Below, piece after piece: positions 1-5,454 of a stretch of 8,520 nt of DNA (positions within the stretch are counted from its first letter, which is position 1; each line of letters begins with the position of its first letter). Source of the DNA: an uncultured Brachyspira sp. (GTDB taxonomy: Bacteria; Cyanobacteriota; Vampirovibrionia; Gastranaerophilales; Gastranaerophilaceae). The position numbers and the translations under genes are program-made. Under the pieces are notes generated by a model. The model was not told the origin of the DNA. It ran no database searches and saw only the letters and a program-made list of their open reading frames with translations. The stretch is from positions 1-8,520 of the forward strand of contig ONYB01000070.1 of the NCBI GenBank assembly GCA_900321895.1, in the 5' to 3' direction.

Positions 1-722
1 AGGAAGATTATGTTCCTGTTGCAGCATCATCAAGCATTATCACCAGAGTTAACGGCGGTCAATCTTATGCCGTTGGTGCAAAAGATTTGAGAGTTTTGGG
101 TTCACCTGATCCGTCAATTACGGATGCTGATGAACAAAAGAAAAAGCAAATTGAAGAAAATGCTTGGAAAGAATTATTAGACCAAAAATACAACAACGGT
201 GTAGCAACAAATTGGTTAATCCGATACGTAACAGATACTACTACAGGCAAAGATACACCTTACTTCTACAAAGAATCAGATGTTCAAAATGCACAGTATG
301 ATAACAACGATCAATCTCAATCAAACATCAAATGCTACACAATCGGTTCAGCTCAAAAAGTTCAAGAATTCAAGGCAATTCAAAACTGTAAAGTTGAAAA
401 AGATACATCAGGCAGATTTATTTCAATCTGGATTCCTGATGCAAACGGTGTAATGATTGAATATCCGCTCACAACGTCAACAGAAACAGACCAAGAAAAA
501 TACCAAGATGCAATGAACGAATACGAACACGAAAAATACCTCTACGATCAATCAGTTCAAGATATCAACTCTCAAATCGAAATCGTTCAGGCAGAAGATA
601 AAAACTTAGAATTACGTTTGAAACAGCTTGATACTGAACAAGACGCAATTCAAACCGAAATGGATGCGGTTCAAAAAGTTATTGAAAAGAACGTTGAATC
701 TACATTCAAGACATTCGGGTAA
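1..722 (+). CDS. Coiled-coil protein of unknown function, 5' truncated
   Basis: The reading frame is open from the left edge (first full codon at base 3) to TAA at 720-722, giving 239 visible residues; the true start lies outside the window. A TTG at 87 is in frame, but the frame continues upstream of it, so it is not the start. The first two thirds are polar and Asn/Gln/Asp-rich. Roughly the last 75 residues are charged and heptad-like, running from YEHEKYLYDQ through KNLELRLKQL to DAIQTEMDAVQKVIEKN, which predicts a long coiled coil, and the protein ends STFKTFG. No enzyme motif or membrane segment is visible. From memory, this kind of C-terminus recurs in hypothetical proteins of gut Melainabacteria; that is recall, not a search. 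A structural or filament-forming role is possible but unproven. Confidence 0.85.
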   Translation, partial: EDYVPVAASSSIITRVNGGQSYAVGAKDLRVLGSPDPSITDADEQKKKQIEENAWKELLDQKYNNGVATNWLIRYVTDTTTGKDTPYFYKESDVQNAQYDNNDQSQSNIKCYTIGSAQKVQEFKAIQNCKVEKDTSGRFISIWIPDANGVMIEYPLTTSTETDQEKYQDAMNEYEHEKYLYDQSVQDINSQIEIVQAEDKNLELRLKQLDTEQDAIQTEMDAVQKVIEKNVESTFKTFG

Positions 723-814
723 TGAGTGAAAGGTGAAAAGTTAAGAGTGAAAAGACCTTTACAAATAAAAATTGAGCGAAGCGAACGAAAATCACTTATT
801 AACTTATTTACCTA
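718..814. repeat. Inverted-repeat element, long copy, beginning in the stop codon region
   Basis: The left arm GGTAATGAGTG (718-728) overlaps the stop codon of the truncated gene. The right arm ACTTATTTACC (802-812) can pair with it over about 10 positions, with one bulged T and one G-T pair. The same left end (GGTAATGAGTGAA) and right end (ACTTATTTACCTA) recur at 931-968. Inside this copy GTGAAA(A)G occurs three times (726-732, 733-740, 747-754), and there is a purine-rich stretch around 774-787. No coding potential is seen. Confidence 0.55.
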
Positions 815-881
815 CTAACTTACTAACACAATTAAAAAACAAAATTTCCTTTCCCTTTTTCCTTTTTCCTATTAATTTTCC

Positions 882-913
882 AACGACGAACTGCAAAGTA
901 CGTCGTTTTTTTT
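882..913 (+). terminator. Intrinsic terminator in the 723-1016 gap
   Basis: A perfect 7-bp stem AACGACG (882-888) / CGTCGTT (901-907) encloses 12 bases. ACT (890-892) and AGT (897-899) can extend it inside, around a GCAA tetraloop after an A-A mismatch. A run of eight T begins at 906. It lies about 160 bases after the truncated gene and is the only strong hairpin with a T tract there, so it most likely ends that transcript. Confidence 0.75.
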
Positions 914-930
914 ATGTGGATGAAGTGGCT

Positions 931-968
931 GGTAATGAGTGAAGGGTTTTCCACCACTTATTTACCTA
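931..968. repeat. Inverted-repeat element, short copy, hairpin
   Basis: GGTAATGAGTG (931-941) pairs with CACTTATTTACC (955-966) over 11 positions, with one bulged T (961) and one G-T pair, closed by the segment GGGTTTTCC. Both ends match the copy at 718-814 almost exactly (13 identical bases on each side). With no T tract right after it, it looks like a dispersed hairpin repeat, not a terminator. Confidence 0.55.
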
Positions 969-985
969 TTAGCCTATTCACTTTT

Positions 986-1013
986 TTAACATTAATTTTC
1001 GTGCTATCATAAT
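986..1013 (+). promoter_or_regulatory. Predicted nadK promoter, start site near the ATG
   Basis: TTAACA (986-991) resembles a -35 box. It is followed after 16 bases by CATAAT (1008-1013); the overlapping TATCAT (1005-1010) is an alternative -10 but sits only 13 bases from TTAACA. Either -10 would place transcription start at about 1016-1021, on top of the ATG at 1017. No Shine-Dalgarno sequence is seen, so the mRNA is likely leaderless or nearly so. Confidence 0.5.
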
Positions 1014-1016
1014 CTT

Positions 1017-1817
1017 ATGAAAAACTTGAATTTTGCTATCGCTTATAATCCGAAGATCGAACACGCACGTGAGGTTCAGCAGAAGTTGTTGTCGATTTTG
1101 ACGAAAAACGGAATTTCATCGACGGTTTTGGATGTCGATAACCTCAAATCGGGCTATGATTTCGTTTTTGTTATCGGAGGAGATGGCACAATCCTGAAAT
1201 CTGCACGGTTTTATGCGAAATTTAATACCCCTGTTTTTGGGGTAAACCTTGGTCGTTTGGGGTTTTTGTCCCAGTCTTCAAAAGAAGAAATAGAAAGTTC
1301 GGTTGAAAAAATTCTTAACGGTAAATATAAAGTGGAAGACCGATTGATGCTCTCGAGTGGCGAGTTTTTGGCATTGAATGATTTTGTCGTCAAGGGGTCA
1401 AAAGGGGGTAGAACTTCTCGTTTTTCATTGAAAATTAACGGAAAAATCGTCTGTAATTATCTTGCTGACGGGGTTATAATTGCGACCCCGACGGGCTCTA
1501 CGGCATATGGACTTTCTGCTGGCGGTCCTGTGCTTGCACCGGAATTGGAGGCATTTGTAATTGTCCCGATTTGTCCTCATACCCTTACCGCAAGACCGCT
1601 TGTAATTCCCGCTGATGAGGTGATTACGATTTGCGTAAGCGACGACGAGGCGTCTTATTGCTCGTACGCCGACGGGCAGGAGTGCTTTGAATTTTGTAAC
1701 GAAATTATTATTTCAAAATCCGAATATATGGCAAAGCTTGTGCTCTTGGAGGGTTCGGAGTTTTATTCAATTCTTAATGACAAGCTCCACTGGGGAACTT
1801 CGCCCGCTAAAATCTAA
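1017..1817 (+). CDS. nadK: NAD kinase
   Basis: This 266-residue cytoplasmic enzyme should phosphorylate NAD to NADP, usually with ATP or polyphosphate. The diagnostic motifs are in order: GGDGT at residues 54-58 (nucleotide/phosphate binding), NLGRLGFLS at 77-85, LND at 120-122, and the strongly conserved DGVIIATPTGSTAYGLSAGG at 151-170, followed by PHTLTARPLVIP at 187-198. The length is normal for the family (E. coli enzyme 292). The ATG at 1017 begins MKNLNFAIAYNP, the usual first beta strand, so the start fits even though no ribosome binding site precedes it. ftsZ follows after 188 bases and has its own promoter, so nadK is probably monocistronic. An NrtR-like regulator is encoded elsewhere in the window, but nothing here links it to this gene. 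Confidence 0.95.
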   Translation: MKNLNFAIAYNPKIEHAREVQQKLLSILTKNGISSTVLDVDNLKSGYDFVFVIGGDGTILKSARFYAKFNTPVFGVNLGRLGFLSQSSKEEIESSVEKILNGKYKVEDRLMLSSGEFLALNDFVVKGSKGGRTSRFSLKINGKIVCNYLADGVIIATPTGSTAYGLSAGGPVLAPELEAFVIVPICPHTLTARPLVIPADEVITICVSDDEASYCSYADGQECFEFCNEIIISKSEYMAKLVLLEGSEFYSILNDKLHWGTSPAKI

Positions 1818-1835
1818 AATTCTCCATTTCAAAAT

Positions 1836-1919
1836 TTTTAAATAGGGGCATGGAAAACAAAATTATTAACTTTTGTTCATATTCTTGCATAAATTATTGT
1901 ACTTTTGCCCTATTTAAAA
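1836..1919. repeat. 12-bp inverted repeat upstream of ftsZ
   Basis: TTTTAAATAGGG (1836-1847) and CCCTATTTAAAA (1908-1919) are perfect reverse complements separated by 60 bases. A second, nested inverted repeat lies in the spacer: AACAAAA (1856-1862) / TTTTGTT (1871-1877), loop of 8. The right outer arm covers part of the predicted ftsZ -35 box. With no T tract following, it is more likely an operator-like or structural element than a terminator for nadK. Confidence 0.55.
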
Positions 1920-1933
1920 TACTATGTTATTAT
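1905..1933 (+). promoter_or_regulatory. Predicted ftsZ promoter
   Basis: TTGCCC (1905-1910), 17 bases, then TATTAT (1928-1933) gives a sigma-70-type match with ideal spacing. Transcription would start near 1940, leaving a 5' leader of about 65 bases. In it, GACCC and GGGTT around 1946-1962 could form a small hairpin before the ribosome binding site AGAGGT at 1993-1998. Confidence 0.55.
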
Positions 1934-2005
1934 AAAATTGGGGCGACCCTAAAATGGGTTCGTATGAAACAAAAATAAGTAATATTCAATAAAGAGGTAA
2001 AAATA

Positions 2006-3193
2006 GTGGAAAATTTCGTATCAGATATCTTCGCAAAGAAAGATGAAACACCAAGTCAGGATCAAACACCACGTCCTATGATTAACCCTACAAAAATTAA
2101 AGTTGTCGGTGTCGGTGGTGGCGGCGGCAATGCTGTTAACCGAATGATTAAATCAGGTTTGTCAGGTGTTGAGTTCTGGTTGATGAATACTGACCTTCAA
2201 GTTTTGGAATTTGGTCAGACAAAAAACAAAATTCAATTAGGATCAAAATCTACAGCAGGTTTAGGTGCAGGTGGAAATCCTTCAGTAGGTGAAAAAGCAG
2301 CAGAAGAAGCTCAACAAGAAATTACGGAGGCTTTAGACGGTGCAGATATGGTATTTATTACTGCCGGAATGGGTGGCGGTACAGGTACCGGAGCAGCTCC
2401 GGTTGTTGCTAAAATTGCTAAAGAACTCGGAATTTTAACTATTGCGGTTGTTACAAAGCCTTTCTCTTGGGAAGGTCGTAAAAGACAAAATCAAGCAGTT
2501 CAAGGGCTTGAAAAACTTAGAGAAGCTGTTGATGCTGTTATCGTAATCCCTAACGACAAGATGTTGCAGGTTGTTGACAGACAGGTTTCATTGACTGAAT
2601 CATTTATCATTGTTGATGAAGTTCTCTTGAGAGGTGTTCAAGGTATTTCTGATATCATTACAGTTCCCGGAACAATCAACGTTGACTTTGCTGATGTTAA
2701 AAACGTTATGCAAGCATCAGGCTCCGCTCTTATGGGTATCGGTCGTGCAACAGGTGAAGGCAGAGCTATTAAAGCTGCTGAAATCGCTATCAATTCACAG
2801 TTGTTGGAAACTTCTATCAATGGTGCTTCCGGTGTAATCGTTAATATTACGGGTGGCCCTGATATGACACTTCACGAAATTACAGATGCTGCAAATATTA
2901 TTCATGATGCAGTTTTGGATGATGCGACTGTTATTATCGGTACTGCAGTAAATGAAAATATTTCTAATGAAATTCAAGTTACTGTTATTGCAACAGGTTT
3001 TGAATTGAAAAATGAACCGGTGGAAACCGTTCAAAAACCTGAAATTAAACAGTTGAGTGCGTCTGACTTTTTCGCAAATTCGTTTAATCAGACAAGCAAT
3101 TCAACTATGAATTCTCAACCAAAAAGAAGTTCAATGCCTGAAGTTTCTTCAAGCTTCACTAACATTGAAATCCCAGATTTCTTGAAAAAGTAG
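2006..3193 (+). CDS. ftsZ: Cell division protein FtsZ
   Basis: FtsZ is the tubulin-like GTPase that polymerises into the Z ring at midcell. Visible elements in order: a polar N-terminal tail (1-30); the glycine-rich nucleotide site VVGVGGGGGNAVNRM (33-47); NTDLQVL (61-67); the tubulin signature GGGTGTG (123-129); the T7 loop NVDFAD (225-230) carrying the GTPase-activating acidic residues; a short variable linker (about 335-382); and the C-terminal conserved peptide IEIPDFLKK (387-395), which in other bacteria binds partners such as FtsA or SepF. The length of 395 residues is normal. The start is GTG at 2006, supported by AGAGGT seven bases upstream. It has a strong terminator of its own and no division-cluster neighbours such as ftsA or ftsQ, so it appears to be a single-gene unit. 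Confidence 0.98.
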   Translation: MENFVSDIFAKKDETPSQDQTPRPMINPTKIKVVGVGGGGGNAVNRMIKSGLSGVEFWLMNTDLQVLEFGQTKNKIQLGSKSTAGLGAGGNPSVGEKAAEEAQQEITEALDGADMVFITAGMGGGTGTGAAPVVAKIAKELGILTIAVVTKPFSWEGRKRQNQAVQGLEKLREAVDAVIVIPNDKMLQVVDRQVSLTESFIIVDEVLLRGVQGISDIITVPGTINVDFADVKNVMQASGSALMGIGRATGEGRAIKAAEIAINSQLLETSINGASGVIVNITGGPDMTLHEITDAANIIHDAVLDDATVIIGTAVNENISNEIQVTVIATGFELKNEPVETVQKPEIKQLSASDFFANSFNQTSNSTMNSQPKRSSMPEVSSSFTNIEIPDFLKK

Positions 3194-3215
3194 TTGAAAG
3201 AAAATAAAAAAACAT

Positions 3216-3243
3216 AAAAACCGCTCCTTTGGGGCGGTTTTTT
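3216..3243 (+). terminator. Strong intrinsic terminator of ftsZ
   Basis: CCGCTCC (3221-3227) pairs with GGGGCGG (3231-3237), including one G-T pair, around a TTT loop. The flanking A run (3216-3220) pairs into the T run (3238-3243). It begins about 22 bases after the ftsZ stop. Confidence 0.92.
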
Positions 3244-3275
3244 GTTGTGCAATTTGTTAAATGTGGCAAAAATCC

Positions 3276-3300
3276 CTCTACTTTTCACATTTCACTAAAT
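3276..3300 (+). repeat. Short dispersed intergenic repeat, copy 2
   Basis: The 3' half TCACATTTCACTAAAT (3285-3300) is identical over 16 bases to 5439-5454. The whole 25 bases match 20 of 25 positions of the reverse complement of 721-745. All three copies lie just downstream of a gene end. Function is unknown. Confidence 0.5.
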
Positions 3301-3334
3301 AGATTTATCGTCTTATCGCCTTTTAAAGTAAATG

Positions 3335-3388
3335 TCTTAACAGAACTTTACAAAAAATCAATTTTTACACCTAAAAATACTTTATATA
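3335..3388 (+). promoter_or_regulatory. Shared multi-box upstream element, copy A
   Basis: The boxes are TCTTAA (3335-3340), 6 bases, TTTACA (3347-3352), 20 bases, then AAAAATACTTTATATA (3373-3388). They recur with identical spacing at 7160-7213. The inverted repeat AAAAAT-CA-ATTTTT (3353-3366) sits between the last two boxes. TATATA (3383-3388) or TATAAG (3385-3390) can serve as -10, but no standard -35 lies 17 bases before it; the dyad occupies that place. It directly precedes the gene at 3415. Confidence 0.6.
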
Positions 3389-3414
3389 AGTAGGTGGTTA
3401 ATTGGAGAAAAACT

Positions 3415-3777
3415 ATGGGAATTGGCGGTGACGATTTTTATAACCCGATAATGTATCAAGACTTGGCGACGGCATCTATGCAACCTATGCCCGTTATGCC
3501 GGGGTCGTTTTACAACGGCGGAGCAACAAATATGCTTGGCGGAGTTACGATGTCCGGACAACTTGATAATGACAGATTTCAAAAAATGCAAGATAAAGAA
3601 AAGAAGGATTTTAGCCTTTTGAAAAAAGTCGGGCTTGGAATTTTGGCAATCGGAGCTTTGGCACTTATAAACTTTAAGGGTATCGGTAAAACGATTGGAA
3701 AAGGTTTTAAGTCAGTCGGAAGTGTTATTGCAAAACCATTTAAAGCTGTTGGAAATTGGTTTAAAAAATCACCGTAA
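3415..3777 (+). CDS. Small Gly/Met-rich protein with hydrophobic helix and cationic amphipathic tail
   Basis: I do not recognise this 120-residue protein. Residues 1-50 are rich in Gly, Met, Asn, Pro and Tyr (for example MQPMPVMPGSFYNGG). Residues 51-71 are charged. Residues 72-87 (VGLGILAIGALALINF) form one short hydrophobic segment. Residues 88-120 hold eight lysines and no acidic residue, spaced like an amphipathic helix (GIGKTIGKGFKSVG, then KPFKAVGNWFKK), reminiscent of membrane-active peptides. There is no cleavable signal peptide. The ATG at 3415 is preceded by GGAG (3404-3407) seven bases away; an in-frame GTG at 3394 falls inside the promoter region and is rejected. It shares its upstream element and N-terminal composition with the gene at 7233. 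A pore, anchor or structural role is inference only. Confidence 0.8.
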   Translation: MGIGGDDFYNPIMYQDLATASMQPMPVMPGSFYNGGATNMLGGVTMSGQLDNDRFQKMQDKEKKDFSLLKKVGLGILAIGALALINFKGIGKTIGKGFKSVGSVIAKPFKAVGNWFKKSP

Positions 3778-3785
3778 AAGTTTTT

Positions 3786-3813
3786 AATGCAGGAGTGAAA
3801 ATTCCTGCATTTT
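3786..3813 (+). terminator. Hairpin terminator after the small membrane protein gene
   Basis: A perfect 9-bp stem AATGCAGGA (3786-3794) / TCCTGCATT (3803-3811) surrounds an 8-base loop. The T tract is short (TTTT, then C), so termination may be partial and some read-through into yajQ is possible. It starts 8 bases after the stop codon. Confidence 0.7.
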
Positions 3814-3824
3814 CGTGTTATTAT
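3795..3824 (+). promoter_or_regulatory. Predicted yajQ promoter overlapping the preceding terminator
   Basis: GTGAAA (3795-3800) lies in the terminator loop and TATTAT (3819-3824) follows after 18 bases. The -35 match is weak, but the layout copies that of the GT9 promoter at 4375-4402. Transcription would start near 3831, just before the ribosome binding site. Confidence 0.4.
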
Positions 3825-3849
3825 AGGTAAAAAAGAGAGGGGTAATGTT

Positions 3850-4350
3850 ATGGCAAAAGAATGCAGTTTTGATGTTGTTTCAGAGTTTGACAGACAGGAG
3901 CTTGTGAATGCTGTTGATCAGGTGAAGCGTGATGTTTCTTCTAGATTTGATTTGAAAGATTCAAATTCGGAAATAGATTTAGATGCAGAAAAATCTATTA
4001 CGATTACGACGTCGGATGAGATGAAATTGCGAAATATTTATGATATTTTGCAAACCAAATTGGTTAAACGAGGTTTGAGCATAAGAATTTTGGATGCTCA
4101 AGGTATTGAAAATGCTCTTGGCGGAAGGGTTCGTCAGGTTTATAATCTTAAAAAAGGTCTTTCTCAAGAACTTGCCAAAAAGATTGCGTCTGATATTAAG
4201 GACTCTAAAATTAAGGTGCAGACATCAATTCAGGGTGATAAGTTGAGAGTTTCCGGCAAGGATAAGGATGATTTGCAAGCGGTTATTAAAATGCTTCGCG
4301 GAAATGAAGAAAAATATGATTACCCGCTTCAGTTTAATAATTATAGATAA
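3850..4350 (+). CDS. yajQ: YajQ family nucleotide-binding protein
   Basis: The protein has 166 residues (E. coli YajQ 163) and matches the family end to end. It opens with ECSFDVVSEFDRQELVNAV, carries SRFDLKDS near residues 31-38, and ends with the typical DYPLQFNNYR. The middle segment KKGLSQELAKKIASDIKDSKIKVQTSIQGDKLRVSGK is also characteristic. Family members bind nucleotides and have been reported to bind RNA or cyclic di-GMP in some species; the exact cellular role stays unclear, and nothing here decides it. The ATG at 3850 has a good ribosome binding site, AGGGG at 3838-3842, seven bases upstream. A strong terminator follows, so it is probably a single-gene transcript apart from possible read-through from the gene at 3415. 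Confidence 0.95.
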   Translation: MAKECSFDVVSEFDRQELVNAVDQVKRDVSSRFDLKDSNSEIDLDAEKSITITTSDEMKLRNIYDILQTKLVKRGLSIRILDAQGIENALGGRVRQVYNLKKGLSQELAKKIASDIKDSKIKVQTSIQGDKLRVSGKDKDDLQAVIKMLRGNEEKYDYPLQFNNYR

Positions 4351-4364
4351 TTTTTATAAAAAAT

Positions 4365-4395
4365 GTTGCCTCACTTGATAGGCAACTTTTTTTTT
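4365..4395 (+). terminator. Strong intrinsic terminator of yajQ
   Basis: A perfect stem GTTGCCT (4365-4371) / AGGCAAC (4380-4386) with loop CACTTGAT is followed by nine T (4387-4395). It starts 14 bases after the stop codon and overlaps the promoter of the next gene. Confidence 0.92.
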
Positions 4396-4402
4396 ATATA
4401 AT
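4375..4402 (+). promoter_or_regulatory. Promoter of the GT9 gene embedded in the yajQ terminator
   Basis: TTGATA (4375-4380), 16 bases, then TATAAT (4397-4402) is a near-consensus sigma-70 promoter. The -35 lies in the terminator loop and the first base of its 3' arm; the spacer is the 3' arm plus the T tract. Predicted transcription start is about 4408-4410, at the ATG (4409), with no Shine-Dalgarno sequence. Confidence 0.7.
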
Positions 4403-4408
4403 AGGTTT

Positions 4409-5407
4409 ATGGAAAAGATGAAAAAAATACTTGCGATAAATTTTGGCGGAATCGGTGATGAAATATTTTTTCTTCCGACTCTGATTTCTTTAAAAAAAGA
4501 ATTTCCAAATTCTAAAATAACTTTGGCATTAGAGCCGAGAAGCAAAAGTGTCAAGGATTTGACGAATGTTATAGATGATTTGTTTTTGATTGATGTAAAA
4601 GGTAAAAACAAATATTTTGAATTGCTAAAACTGGTTTTGCAAGCTCGTTTGGAACATTTTGATATGGTTGTTTCTTCGGGCGGAAACAAGCTAATAAGCA
4701 TTTTGTTGCGAATGACTGGGATAAAAGAACGTTACGGATATGATACAGGTGCTTTGAGCAGAAAACTTTTGACAAAAGCAGTTCCTTTGAATAAAAACCA
4801 GTATGCTTGTGCGATGTATCATGATTTGGTTACTCCTGTGACGAATTTCAAGACGGAACTTCCTGAAATTAATGTTGAAATGCAGGAAAAATTTGAAAAC
4901 TCGGTTTTAATTCATCCGGGGGTAAGCAAAATGAGTGTCCAAAAAGGCATGATAAAAACGATTACGGCAAAGATTTGGGCAGAAGTCATAAAACTCTTGT
5001 TGGATAATGGAAAGCACGTTCTGCTTGCCGGCGGCCCTGATGATGATGAAGTAATTTCAGAAATTCTTTCGAGTGTTGATGTTCAAAATCCGAATTTTTC
5101 AAATTACTATGGAAAGACGAAAAGTTTGAAGGATTTGGCTGTTCTTATCGGAAAGGCTGAAAAATTTATTTGTTCTGATTCCGCACCATTGCATGTTGCT
5201 GTCGCAATGAAAACGAAAACGTATGTGATTTTCGGGCCGACTGATGATAAAAAGTTAATTCCGCAATCTGAAAATGTCGTTGCGATAAAAGCAAATGATA
5301 AATGTCCGATAAAACCTTGTCTTTGGGAACATAGACAAACTACTTGTGAAACGCTGGATTGCTTGAAGATTTCGGCAGAAAAAGTCGTGAAGGCTGTGTT
5401 GGGGTAA
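4409..5407 (+). CDS. Glycosyltransferase family 9 (heptosyltransferase-like)
   Basis: This 332-residue GT-B-fold enzyme likely transfers a sugar (heptose or a related residue) from a nucleotide sugar to a lipopolysaccharide-type acceptor at the inner membrane. Family landmarks: FGGIGDEIFFLPTLISLKKEFP near residues 12-33; LIHPGVSK at 167-174; KIWAEVIKLL at 188-197; HVLLAGGPDDDE at 203-214; and the donor-site region CSDSAPLHVAVAMKTKTYVIFGPTD at 255-279. A cysteine-rich stretch lies at 299-318 (CPIKPC, then TCETLDC), a common place for the conserved cysteines of this family. The start is uncertain: ATG 4409 gives MEKMKKI, whereas ATG 4418 gives MKKILAINFGGIGD, closer to the usual family start. 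Neither has a proper ribosome binding site. The acceptor cannot be told from sequence. It converges with the dehydrogenase gene, 46 bases apart. Confidence 0.9.
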   Translation: MEKMKKILAINFGGIGDEIFFLPTLISLKKEFPNSKITLALEPRSKSVKDLTNVIDDLFLIDVKGKNKYFELLKLVLQARLEHFDMVVSSGGNKLISILLRMTGIKERYGYDTGALSRKLLTKAVPLNKNQYACAMYHDLVTPVTNFKTELPEINVEMQEKFENSVLIHPGVSKMSVQKGMIKTITAKIWAEVIKLLLDNGKHVLLAGGPDDDEVISEILSSVDVQNPNFSNYYGKTKSLKDLAVLIGKAEKFICSDSAPLHVAVAMKTKTYVIFGPTDDKKLIPQSENVVAIKANDKCPIKPCLWEHRQTTCETLDCLKISAEKVVKAVLG

Positions 5408-5419
5408 GTTTTAGTAGTG

Positions 5420-5454
5420 GGGAATATAACATTTCCCATCACATTTCACTAAAT
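5420..5454. repeat. Short dispersed intergenic repeat, copy 3, with small hairpin
   Basis: TCACATTTCACTAAAT (5439-5454) repeats 3285-3300 exactly. Just before it GGGAA (5420-5424) can pair with TTCCC (5433-5437) around 8 bases. It fills the 46-base gap between convergent genes. Without a T tract on either side I do not call it a terminator, though none better is present in this gap. Confidence 0.45.

Noticed and set aside
718..968. CRISPR array
   Set aside because: There are only two copies of the repeat ends, arranged as inverted pairs, without regular spacers.
986..1016. NrtR operator before nadK
   Set aside because: Tempting because NrtR controls NAD genes, but no palindrome like that at 7176-7192 is present near nadK.
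1836..1919. The 12-bp inverted repeat as the nadK terminator
   Set aside because: The 60-base loop and absence of a T tract after the right arm do not fit an intrinsic terminator.
3394..3414. Upstream GTG start for the small membrane protein
   Set aside because: It would add seven residues translated from leader sequence and destroy the GGAG ribosome binding site that sits seven bases before ATG 3415.
4354..4701. Open frame on the - strand, 115 codons
   Set aside because: It lies antisense to the GT9 gene and the yajQ terminator, and shows no recognisable motif or ribosome binding site.
5420..5437. Bidirectional terminator between the convergent genes
   Set aside because: Only a 5-bp stem, and neither strand has a T run after it.
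5107..5442. Open frame on the - strand, 111 codons
   Set aside because: It is antisense to the well-supported donor-binding half of the GT9 gene and its product resembles nothing I know.
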